Source: Bacillota bacterium
Lineage (GTDB): Bacteria > Bacillota > Clostridia > Christensenellales > SZUA-584
Assembly (NCBI GenBank): GCA_023390815.1
Contig: JAEWCC010000019.1
Span: 95,262-159,261 of the forward strand
Direction: 5' to 3'
DNA: 64,000 nt
Notes under the pieces: model-generated
The model's input: only the letters and a program-made list of their open reading frames with translations
Databases searched by the model: none
What the model was told of the DNA's origin: nothing
In this document: piece after piece, positions 32,880 through 40,651 of the stretch
How the letters are laid out: each line of letters opens with the position of its first letter
Position numbering within the stretch: the stretch's first letter is position 1
Program-made: the position numbers and the translations under genes

Positions 32880-33896
32880 ATGCAAAGGGAGATTTCTTCG
32901 ACGCAGACGCTGCTGGACGAAAGCGGAGCGCTGATAAAGCCGGGTTATGCTCGGAAGATGGTATTCGAATACAACCGGGAGAATATCCATGCCGGGCCGT
33001 TCTCGCTCAAGGAATGGGATTTTTATCAGGCCATTTGCGGGGATTATGTGCTGCAGCTCACCATCGGCCACGTGTCCTATGTCGCGAGCTTTTCGGCGAT
33101 GCTGTTCAACATCCAAACGGGCGAAAAGCGCAGCTTTTCGCGCATGAAGGTGCTGCCGCTGCGCGGCATGCCCATGCCCCGTAATCCCGAGCAGCCGAAT
33201 GTGCTGGAGGTGAAGGGCAAGGACTATAGTATGCGCTTTGAGACGCGAGTAAACGAGCGCCATCTATCCATGCAGGCAGACGACACAAAGCTTGGCAGAA
33301 TCGATATCGACCTCGTCCTCAAAAATGACCCAGATAACGAAAAGCTTGTGATCGCGACGCCGTTCTTTAAGCGGAATCAGTTTTATCTGAACTATAAAGA
33401 AAACTATTACGGCTTAAGCGGGGTTGCGCAACTGGGGGATATGCGCGTTCAGGCGGGTGCGGAGGATACCGCACTGCTCGATTGGGGCCGGGGCGTATGG
33501 CCGTTTAAACACGAATGGTTTTGGGGCAACGGGTGCGGGTTCGTGGACGGCGGGAGGTTCGGTTTCAATATCGGCTGGGGCTTTGGCGATCTGCAATATG
33601 CCACCGAGAATATGTTCTTCTGGAACGGCAAGGCGTATAAGCTGGATACGCTCGAAGTGGAAGTCGATACGGGCGACTACATGAAGCCGTGGCGCTTTAA
33701 AGACCGCAACGGCAGGTTCGATTTTACCATGACCCCGATCTACGACCGGTACACCGAGAACAACATGGTCGTGATCAATACGCACTGCCATCAGATCTTT
33801 GGCCGTTACAACGGCACGGCTGTGCTGCCAGACGGGCAGACCATCACCGTAAAGGATATGACGGCGTTCTGCGAGCACGCAGAAAACAGGTGGTAA
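32880..33896 (+). CDS. DUF2804 family protein
   Basis: 338 residues, no signal peptide. Recognised as DUF2804 by KEWDFYQAICGDYVLQLTIGHVSY, a central WGRGVWPFKHEWFWGNGCGF aromatic run and GFGDLQYATENMFFWNGKA. The family is beta-rich and lipocalin-like (AttH/CrtC related); its activity is unknown. Its place between a sugar porter and a GH2 enzyme implies a part in glycoside use, perhaps binding or modifying the imported sugar. RBS GGAG before the ATG. Confidence 0.85.
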   Translation: MQREISSTQTLLDESGALIKPGYARKMVFEYNRENIHAGPFSLKEWDFYQAICGDYVLQLTIGHVSYVASFSAMLFNIQTGEKRSFSRMKVLPLRGMPMPRNPEQPNVLEVKGKDYSMRFETRVNERHLSMQADDTKLGRIDIDLVLKNDPDNEKLVIATPFFKRNQFYLNYKENYYGLSGVAQLGDMRVQAGAEDTALLDWGRGVWPFKHEWFWGNGCGFVDGGRFGFNIGWGFGDLQYATENMFFWNGKAYKLDTLEVEVDTGDYMKPWRFKDRNGRFDFTMTPIYDRYTENNMVVINTHCHQIFGRYNGTAVLPDGQTITVKDMTAFCEHAENRW

Positions 33897-33900
33897 GCAC

Positions 33901-35682
33901 ATGAAGAAGAGCATTCTCCAGCACGACCTTTATACGCGCTGGGGGGAGAAGCTGGACAGAAGCTGCCCGCTCGGCGAGTACCCGAGGCCGCAGCTGCGCC
34001 GGGAAGGCTGGTTATGCCTCAACGGGATGTGGAACTATGCAATACGCAAAACCGGCCAGCCGGAGCCCGAAGGCTATGACGGTAAAATCGTCGTGCCGTT
34101 CTCACCCGAGAGCTTGCTGTCCGGCGTAAAGCGGCAGCTACAGCCCGGAGAGACGCTTTGGTATCAACGCACCGTGATGTTTGAGAACAAACCGGGACAG
34201 AGGCTGCTGCTGCATTTCGGCGCAGTGGACCAGCATTGCGCCGTATACTGCAACGGAAAAAAGGCAGGAGAGCATTCGGGCGGTTACTGGCCCTTCAGCT
34301 TCGATATCACGGGGCTGATCGCCGAGGGGGAGAACACGCTGACCGTAGCGGTAACGGACGATTCGGATACCGGCGATGAGGCGTACGGCAAGCAGAAGCT
34401 GAACCGCGGCGGTATCTGGTACACGGCGCAGAGCGGTATCTGGCAGACGGTATGGGCCGAGTATGTACCTGAGCTGTACATCGCGGATATCAAAATCACG
34501 CCGGATTGCCGGAACGCCGAAGCGGAATTTCGCGTCGCTTTTTCGGGCAACGGGGAGGAAGCGCAGGAGTATCGTATTGAGATTTTCGGAGGGGACCGAC
34601 TGATATCCGAAGGCAGCTTTAAAGCGGAAACAGCACGGCTGCCGATGGGTGATTTTCGCTATTGGTGCCCGGACGACCCGTTATTGTATACGGTAAAGAT
34701 CACCGCCGGGGAGGACGCGGTGGAGAGCTATTTCGGCATGCGGGAGTTCAAAGCCCTGCGGGATTGCGAAGGGCATATGCGCTTTGCGCTCAATGGGAAG
34801 CCCATCTTTCAGACAGGCCTGCTGGATCAGGGCTATTGGAGCGACGGGCTTTATACGACGCCCAGCGACGAAGCCATGGCGTGGGAGATCGGCGAGCTTA
34901 AAAGGCTGGGCTTCAACATGCTGCGCAAGCACATCAAGATCGAGCCGCTGCGCTGGTATTATCATTGCGACCGGCTGGGCATGCTGGTCTGGCAGGACTT
35001 TGTGAGCGGTGGCGGGCCGTACAAGCCCCTTGTCACGCAATATCTGCCGTTTGTGAATATCCGGGTCAGCGACAGCCGTTACGGGCTCTTCGGAAGGCGC
35101 AGCAAGGCGGGGCGCGATGTTTTTGAACGGGATATGGCGCGCACGGTCGCTCTGCTGCAAAACGTCGTCAGTATCGCGGTGTGGGTACCGTTCAACGAGG
35201 GCTGGGGCCAGTTCGATTCACTCCGCATATCCCGGAAGCTGTCCGAAATGGACACGACGCGGCTGATCGATCATGCGAGCGGATGGCATGATCAAGGCGG
35301 GGGAGATTTTCACAGTCCGCACATCTACTATAAAAAATACCGAATGCGCTGCGATAAGAGGGAGCGCATCCAGATTCTCAGCGAGTTCGGCGGTTACAGC
35401 TGCCCCAGCGCCGGGCATATGGCCTCGGATACGCTGTTCGGCTACCGGATGTATGAGAACCAAGACGACCTCACTGCCGCGTTTGAGCAGCTTTACCAAC
35501 AGGAGGTTCTGCCTGCCGTTAATGAAGGGCTGTCCGCTGCGGTTTATACGCAGGTCAGCGATGTGGAGGATGAAATCAACGGCATTTTCACGTATGACCG
35601 GGTTGAATTAAAGCTGCGCGAAGATGCGGTTCAGCGTATCAATGCCGTTTTGAAAGAAAGTGGTCAAACGGGGCAGACTTAA
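33901..35682 (+). CDS. Glycoside hydrolase family 2 protein
   Basis: 593 residues, a GH2 enzyme of beta-galactosidase/beta-glucuronidase type. Domains: jelly-roll sugar-binding (~45-190, with GGYWPFSFDITGL), immunoglobulin-like (~200-275), TIM barrel (~280-590). Acid/base Glu433 in VPFNEGWGQ and nucleophile Glu495 in LSEFGGYS fit the retaining mechanism. There is no signal peptide, so it cleaves sugars after import, probably through the MFS carrier of the same operon. The aglycone and sugar are not predictable by eye. Its ATG follows the DUF2804 stop by four bases. Confidence 0.92.
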   Translation: MKKSILQHDLYTRWGEKLDRSCPLGEYPRPQLRREGWLCLNGMWNYAIRKTGQPEPEGYDGKIVVPFSPESLLSGVKRQLQPGETLWYQRTVMFENKPGQRLLLHFGAVDQHCAVYCNGKKAGEHSGGYWPFSFDITGLIAEGENTLTVAVTDDSDTGDEAYGKQKLNRGGIWYTAQSGIWQTVWAEYVPELYIADIKITPDCRNAEAEFRVAFSGNGEEAQEYRIEIFGGDRLISEGSFKAETARLPMGDFRYWCPDDPLLYTVKITAGEDAVESYFGMREFKALRDCEGHMRFALNGKPIFQTGLLDQGYWSDGLYTTPSDEAMAWEIGELKRLGFNMLRKHIKIEPLRWYYHCDRLGMLVWQDFVSGGGPYKPLVTQYLPFVNIRVSDSRYGLFGRRSKAGRDVFERDMARTVALLQNVVSIAVWVPFNEGWGQFDSLRISRKLSEMDTTRLIDHASGWHDQGGGDFHSPHIYYKKYRMRCDKRERIQILSEFGGYSCPSAGHMASDTLFGYRMYENQDDLTAAFEQLYQQEVLPAVNEGLSAAVYTQVSDVEDEINGIFTYDRVELKLREDAVQRINAVLKESGQTGQT

Positions 35683-35744
35683 TATGACAGCGACGGGCTA
35701 ACCGCGTTATTGCGTTTACCAGGAGATAAAGAAGGAGAAATGCC

Positions 35745-36629
35745 ATGCAAAAGATTGTTCCCCATTTATGGTTCGATAAAGAGGCGGTCGAAGCGGCCCA
35801 GTGGTATACGGGGCTGTTCGAGGATTCGAGGATCATCAGTACAGGCATCATTCCGGGCACCCCGTCGGGCGATACGGAGATCGTCGATTTTGAACTGGCT
35901 GGTATGCGGTTCTCCGCGATTAGCGCCGGGCCGTATTTTACATTCAACCCGTCCATTTCGCTGATGGTCAGCTGCGACACCCGCGAGGAAGTCGACAGGC
36001 TGTATCGTCATTTGTCTGTCCATGGTACGGACCTCATGCCTCTGGGGGAATACCCTTTCAGCGAGCGTTATGCCTGGGTGCAGGATCGATATGGGCTCAG
36101 TTGGCAGCTCATGCTGGCCGGGAGCGCGGAGAGACCGCAGAGAATAAGGCCCACCTTGCTTTTTACGGGGGATGTTTGCGGCAAAGCGGAAGAGGCCATC
36201 GACTATTATGTTTCAGCCTTTGAAGGAGCAAACAAAGGTTTTATAAACCATTATGCAGCGGGGGAGGCGACGGATAGCAGAGCGAAAATCAACTATGGCG
36301 AATTCAGCATTCAGGGCAGCCAGTTCGTCGCAATGGACCACGGATACGGCGGAGATTTCACCTTTAACGAAGCTTTTTCATTGATGGTACTCTGCGAGGA
36401 CCAGAAAGAGATCGATCAGTACTGGGACAAGCTCTCCTTTGTCCCGGAGGCAGAACAATGCGGATGGGTAAAGGATCAGTTCGGACTGTCATGGCAGATC
36501 GTACCGGAAGGATTGAACCGCGTGATGACGGAAGGCACGAAAGAGGAAATCCGGCGCGTAACGCAAGCGTTTCTCATGATGAAGAAGCTTGATATCGCCG
36601 CTCTCGAAAAGGCGCGACTGGGCAAATAG
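35745..36629 (+). CDS. Tandem VOC (PhnB/3-demethylubiquinone-methyltransferase-like) protein
   Basis: 294 residues made of two homologous VOC (glyoxalase/bleomycin-resistance fold) halves. Half 1: QKIVPHLWFDKEAVEAAQWY to YGLSWQLML; half 2: RPTLLFTGDVCGKAEEAIDYY to FGLSWQIVPEG. Both keep the PhnB-type H/Y...GLSWQ signature. These proteins are annotated as 3-demethylubiquinone-9 3-methyltransferase but lack a SAM-binding fold; the true function is unknown. RBS AAGGAG precedes the ATG. Adjacent to a DUF1801 gene 21 bases downstream. Confidence 0.87.
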   Translation: MQKIVPHLWFDKEAVEAAQWYTGLFEDSRIISTGIIPGTPSGDTEIVDFELAGMRFSAISAGPYFTFNPSISLMVSCDTREEVDRLYRHLSVHGTDLMPLGEYPFSERYAWVQDRYGLSWQLMLAGSAERPQRIRPTLLFTGDVCGKAEEAIDYYVSAFEGANKGFINHYAAGEATDSRAKINYGEFSIQGSQFVAMDHGYGGDFTFNEAFSLMVLCEDQKEIDQYWDKLSFVPEAEQCGWVKDQFGLSWQIVPEGLNRVMTEGTKEEIRRVTQAFLMMKKLDIAALEKARLGK

Positions 36630-36649
36630 TTGAATGAGGTTAAAGGTTT

Positions 36650-37042
36650 ATGAGTGAGTTAGGGAGCAACACAGAGGTTTTTGCAGCGTATTTGGACCGC
36701 ATTGAAAATGCGGAGCACCGGGCCCGAACAGAAGAAGTTTTGCGATGGGTATCCGAACGGTTCCCCAATCTGGTTCCAAAAATCGCCTGGAACCAACCGA
36801 TGTTCACGGACCACGGCACATTCATTATCGGTTTCAGCGTGGCCAAAAAGCATATAGCCGTGGCCCCGGAAAAGGCGGGGATCGATCAATTTTCCGATGA
36901 GATCGAGCGGGCTGGCTTTGAGCACACTAAAGAGCTGATGCGCCTTCCGTGGGACTGCCCGGTCGATTATACATTGCTGGAGAAAATGATCACATTCAAT
37001 ATTTCGGACAAGGCAGAGTGCACGACCTTTTGGCGCAAGTAG
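36650..37042 (+). CDS. DUF1801 (YdhG/iron-chaperone-like) protein
   Basis: 130 residues. EEVLRWVSERFPNLVPKIAWNQPMF and GTFIIGFSVAKKHIAVAPE are the DUF1801 hallmark segments (YdhG/YdeI fold, related to frataxin-like iron chaperones). The C-terminal MRLPWDCPVDYTLLEKMITFNI completes the domain. Function is not established. Probably co-transcribed with the VOC gene upstream. Confidence 0.85.
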   Translation: MSELGSNTEVFAAYLDRIENAEHRARTEEVLRWVSERFPNLVPKIAWNQPMFTDHGTFIIGFSVAKKHIAVAPEKAGIDQFSDEIERAGFEHTKELMRLPWDCPVDYTLLEKMITFNISDKAECTTFWRK

Positions 37043-37079
37043 ATCAAGGAAGCTGCCGCTAACGGATCATATAAATCAG

Positions 37080-37520
37080 TCATCCCAGTTTCATGATGAC
37101 CGTGCTAACTCCTGCCGGATTATTTCCTCCGTCCTGATAATCCCTGAAACCAAAGCGCATATATAACTGTCGGGCAGGCTTCCCGGCCTCGACGTTCGGA
37201 GCAAAAGTCTGTACGAATATCGGTTTGGTTGTATCGAGATGATTCAAAGCCGCTTCGACCAGTTGAAAGCCGTGTCCTTTGCCGCGGTATTGGTTTTTCA
37301 CCGCCAGCCACTCAATTTCGTTCCTGTCTTTGTTGATCGCAACGATTCCGGCAACATCACCACTATCCGCGGTCACGCATAAGGCAGACGAGCTGGCAAT
37401 GCATCCATTTATGGCTTCCTCAAATTCGGGCAGCCCGACCATCTCGCCGAATAGACCTTCTACTTCTTTGGCCAGTTCCCGCCACCGATCGATGTCCTCA
37501 TAAACGACAAATCGTATCAT
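37080..37520 (-). CDS. GNAT-family N-acetyltransferase
   Basis: 146 residues. Acetyl-CoA-binding motif A is EWLAVKNQYRGKGHGFQLVEAAL (the QYRGKGHG loop) and motif B ends in LYMRFGF. Substrate unknown. It is a single gene on the minus strand, convergent with the DUF1801 gene. Confidence 0.85.
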   Translation of the reverse strand: MIRFVVYEDIDRWRELAKEVEGLFGEMVGLPEFEEAINGCIASSSALCVTADSGDVAGIVAINKDRNEIEWLAVKNQYRGKGHGFQLVEAALNHLDTTKPIFVQTFAPNVEAGKPARQLYMRFGFRDYQDGGNNPAGVSTVIMKLG

Positions 37521-37588
37521 ACGATCTCCTTATAAAAAATACGAGCAAAACAGAGCCATTTGGCAAGAAAGTGATAAACCTCCGAAAG

Positions 37589-38368
37589 TCATTTCTTCAC
37601 CATGTACAGCCATACCTCTTGAGGCAGGGTGACTTTGCCGCCTTTGCTATTCACATATTCCTCTACACTATTAAATATCGAATCCCGCTTTTCCTTGCTA
37701 ATCTCATGCATATCTGAATAAGAGTTCAGTAGTTTTATCAACCGCAGATCGGTATATTCGTCATTCCATTGATATTTTTTGTATGTTGGTAAGCCGAAAA
37801 GGCCTTGGGTTTGTATATTGGCTACATTTTGCTTATGGAGTGTCACCGATTCATCAACACTGATGTATGAGTCCAGCTCCGGTGCGTACTTTTGATATAT
37901 TCTTGTCAACTCTTCACATACTTCATCCTGCTGTCTTATGATTGAAGACATATGCCAGAAGACGGCAAGTACCCCGTTGTTCTTTAATAGCCGATATGCT
38001 TTTGGGTAACCGTCCTCTGGTTTTATCCAATGAAATGCGGTTGCCGAAAAAATCAAAGAAAACGAATCATCCGGGATTTCATATTCTTCAAACGTTGAAC
38101 AAATCGCTTTAAAATTTTGATAGTCAGCGTATTTTTCGGTTAGGTAGTCTACTTGATTTTTTCCAATCTCCAGCCCGGTAATAGAATACCCTTCTTTTAC
38201 AAAATAGTCTGTTGCCTGCCCGGGTCCTGAGCCTATTTCAAGAATCTCTGCATCTCTGTTCAGGGCAGCAAATCTCATGATATCGGAATATAGTTCAGCC
38301 GGATAACCGGGACGCGCAAATGCATAATCTGATATAATATCATTAAATACTCTCTGATTAATAATCAT
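37589..38368 (-). CDS. Class I SAM-dependent methyltransferase
   Basis: 259 residues. The N-terminus ISDYAFARPGYPAELY is typical of this subfamily. Motif I is ILEIGSGPGQATDYFVKEG, motif post-I GLEIGKNQVDYL, and motif II/III SLIFSATAFHWIKPEDGY. Small-molecule methyltransferase of unknown substrate. It lies in the more AT-rich accessory stretch and is transcribed divergently from the next gene. Its codon use is visibly more A/T-ending than that of the flanking core genes. Confidence 0.87.
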   Translation of the reverse strand: MIINQRVFNDIISDYAFARPGYPAELYSDIMRFAALNRDAEILEIGSGPGQATDYFVKEGYSITGLEIGKNQVDYLTEKYADYQNFKAICSTFEEYEIPDDSFSLIFSATAFHWIKPEDGYPKAYRLLKNNGVLAVFWHMSSIIRQQDEVCEELTRIYQKYAPELDSYISVDESVTLHKQNVANIQTQGLFGLPTYKKYQWNDEYTDLRLIKLLNSYSDMHEISKEKRDSIFNSVEEYVNSKGGKVTLPQEVWLYMVKK

Positions 38369-38540
38369 TCACTTCCTTTACAAGGCGTATTAATATGTTT
38401 AAAATTATACACGGTTTTGATGCAAATGAAATACTTCACAGCGTCTTTAATGACGAAGCATGTTTCATCATGTCGGTATTTTATTTAAACAGCAATGATA
38501 AATCAGCGACAGAAAGATCAAAGTAATTCAGGAGGTTATC

Positions 38541-38981
38541 ATGTGTATAATGGTTTATCTCTCCAGCGGCAGGCAACTGCCTACGATCAAATGGAACAAT
38601 GAGGCTCCTGACTTTTATGTCACCGAACTGAAAGATACTGACGATGGCTATAAAGAAATCAGGAGCATCTTAACACAAAAATATCTATATAATATTGGAG
38701 CCCATACCGGATGTGGCTGTGGATTCTATTATGGAGTATATCAACCATTTAATGCGGAGGATATTCAGGAGGATCTGAAAGGAAGAAGTTCGGTTAACAA
38801 GCTGTTTCAATATATTAAAGCAAACTTGAAAAATCACGACAGCATTGAACTCTTTACATGTTTAGCAGGTAATGAGGGGGTGAGCCCAAAAAAAACTTAT
38901 GAATTATGTATCGACCAGATTAATCTTGGAGATTGTTTTTATTTTGAGAGTAATAATGAACTGAGGATCATTAAGAGATAA
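38541..38981 (+). CDS. Hypothetical protein with a Gly/Cys cluster
   Basis: 146 residues, family not recognised. A small mixed alpha/beta protein. The striking part is IGAHTGCGCGFYYGVYQP with CGC near residue 60, and two more cysteines near the C-terminus (LCIDQINLGDCFYFES), which may bind metal. AGGAGG is found seven bases before the ATG, so translation is credible. AT-rich, in the accessory block. Confidence 0.6.
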   Translation: MCIMVYLSSGRQLPTIKWNNEAPDFYVTELKDTDDGYKEIRSILTQKYLYNIGAHTGCGCGFYYGVYQPFNAEDIQEDLKGRSSVNKLFQYIKANLKNHDSIELFTCLAGNEGVSPKKTYELCIDQINLGDCFYFESNNELRIIKR

Positions 38982-39105
38982 TACGATAGTTGTTTTATAA
39001 CAGACATTGCCTATATTTCTTTCCATCGGGTTTCGATTTGCTATTGATGTTATGATATTTGTGATATTATAGCCGAAAAGACATATGAAAGACTGGTGGT
39101 AACTG

Positions 39106-39638
39106 ATGAAGCCAATCCAGGAAAACGAGATTGCTAAATTTTTAAAAGAAAATGTTGAGCCATTAAAATCTGATACATACGGTTCTGGTTACAGGGCTTC
39201 CGTTACTTTGTTAGACGGGACTTTTTTACCATGTGTTATTTTTCGCAACGCTAAAATATTCGCGGAGTTAGCTATAACGCGTTTTAAAGAAGAGCAGACA
39301 AACCCCAAATTTGGATATTACAATATAGTTAGAAGTTTTGTAACAAGAGGCAATTGTATAACTCCTATGATATTAGCAATGTCGAAAAAAGTAAATATGC
39401 CCTTCCACTTTCAATATTAAAGCATATACACGGCGAAACACGTATGGGTTGGACAGGATTTGTTGCAAAAATGAAGGATGGTAAATGTTTCAGTTTTGGT
39501 ACGGCATTTCATTTTGAATTTTTCGATATGCCCAAAGGTTATTTTGTTGAAGATATTGATAAAATAATCAATCACAGTTATACATTGCAAACAGGTGAAA
39601 TTAAATTGTACCAGGATACTTTCTGTATTTACCAATGA
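39106..39638 (+). pseudogene. Hypothetical gene broken by a frameshift
   Basis: Two overlapping reading frames make one protein of ~175 residues. The first frame (39106-39420) reads well up to IVRSFVTRGNCI, then turns to a short junk tail. The second frame, open from 39354, continues plausibly with NSYDISNVEKSKYALPLSIL and GETRMGWTGFVAKMKDGKCF. The break is near 39355-39362. It could be a sequencing error, a true pseudogene or, less likely, a programmed shift; no slippery heptamer is obvious. The family is unknown to me. AT-rich accessory gene. Confidence 0.6.
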
Positions 39639-39859
39639 TAATAAAGATTCTATTTATCGTGAGCGTCCTTACTTTGAGTGCTATTTAGATAATCTGTAAA
39701 AATATTTAGTATAACAATAAATTTAATATTTCTAAGTCTGTGCTTTTTCATACTCTATATTTGTTTAAGCTCCAATGTTTAATACTACAATTTTAAGTTG
39801 TATTTTTTAGTTTATATTCGAAAACACTAAAACAAAAATTATTAGACAGGGGTGACGCT

Positions 39860-40048
39860 ATGGACACAACACGAATACCCAATAGATTACTTAATGAAAG
39901 CTCTCCATACTTACGGCAGCATGCCCATAACCCCGTTGACTGGTACCCATGGGGCGAAGAGGCGTTTGAAAAAGCGCGCACGGAAGACAAGCCCGTGTTC
40001 CTCTCCATCGGCTATTCCACCTGCCATTGGTGTCATGAAACGAAATAG
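39860..40048 (+). pseudogene. Truncated DUF255 (thioredoxin-domain) gene fragment
   Basis: 62 residues (MDTTRIPNRLLNESSPYLRQ...) closely match the first 60 residues of the complete DUF255 protein encoded at 40652, through HAHNPVDWYPWGEEAFEKAR to STCHWCHETK, then stop. Upstream AGGGGTGACGCT matches the RBS region of the full gene (AGGGGTGATGCC). The fragment thus keeps its own start signals but is cut off just after the CHWC motif. Likely a remnant of a second copy. The protein identity is well below 100%, so the duplication is old or the two copies came from different sources. Confidence 0.75.
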
Positions 40049-40164
40049 AACCAAAGGACAAAAATTACGTCGCAGAAGTAAAAACCTATAAAGATTGATA
40101 ACACCTATTACTATGTTATACTAAGCTTGATATGCTTCATACAGTTTTGGAGAGTTCATCTATA

Positions 40165-40527
40165 ATGGAAAAGATTAAGCCCCAATTCAACAAAAGATTT
40201 CCAAAAGACGCACGTCGTTATTTCAAACTTGATTCCGACGATGAATTTAAGAGGAGACATCCTTTCGCCTACGGTGTTCTCGGTATATGCGGAGTCGCTG
40301 CAATAGCAATCCCGATTTTTATTTTTATTGCCTTTATTGATTATATTTATCCCATGCCAAACAGTGAATGGAGAGTCTTAGGTATTGTCGGCTCTTTTAT
40401 TGTCGGAGTCGGCTTGTTCAATATCGTCGCAGCTTGGATTAGACAATATCTTGGTCACATGTTCACCATTATGTGCTTCTTGATAGGCGGCGTTTTGATA
40501 GCATTAAGTTGTTTGCTTATATATTAA
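40165..40527 (+). CDS. Small membrane protein of unknown function
   Basis: 120 residues from the ATG at 40165, which has TTGGAGAG 10 bases upstream and is preferred to an ATG 33 bases earlier. Three predicted membrane helices: VLGICGVAAIAIPIFIFIAF, VLGIVGSFIVGVGLFNIVAA and FTIMCFLIGGVLIALSCLLI, after a basic cytosolic N-terminus (QFNKRFPKDARRYFKL). Not a family I recognise. It lies between the truncated and the full DUF255 genes. Confidence 0.65.
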   Translation: MEKIKPQFNKRFPKDARRYFKLDSDDEFKRRHPFAYGVLGICGVAAIAIPIFIFIAFIDYIYPMPNSEWRVLGIVGSFIVGVGLFNIVAAWIRQYLGHMFTIMCFLIGGVLIALSCLLIY

Positions 40528-40651
40528 TGTAAAATGTTGCATTCTATCATTATTAGACAAACAAAAAAACGATCTTTGCAAAACTGCATTATTTGCATGC
40601 GTAAAGCCAATATTATCTATATTGAAGTGAAGTCTAATGAGGGGTGATGCC

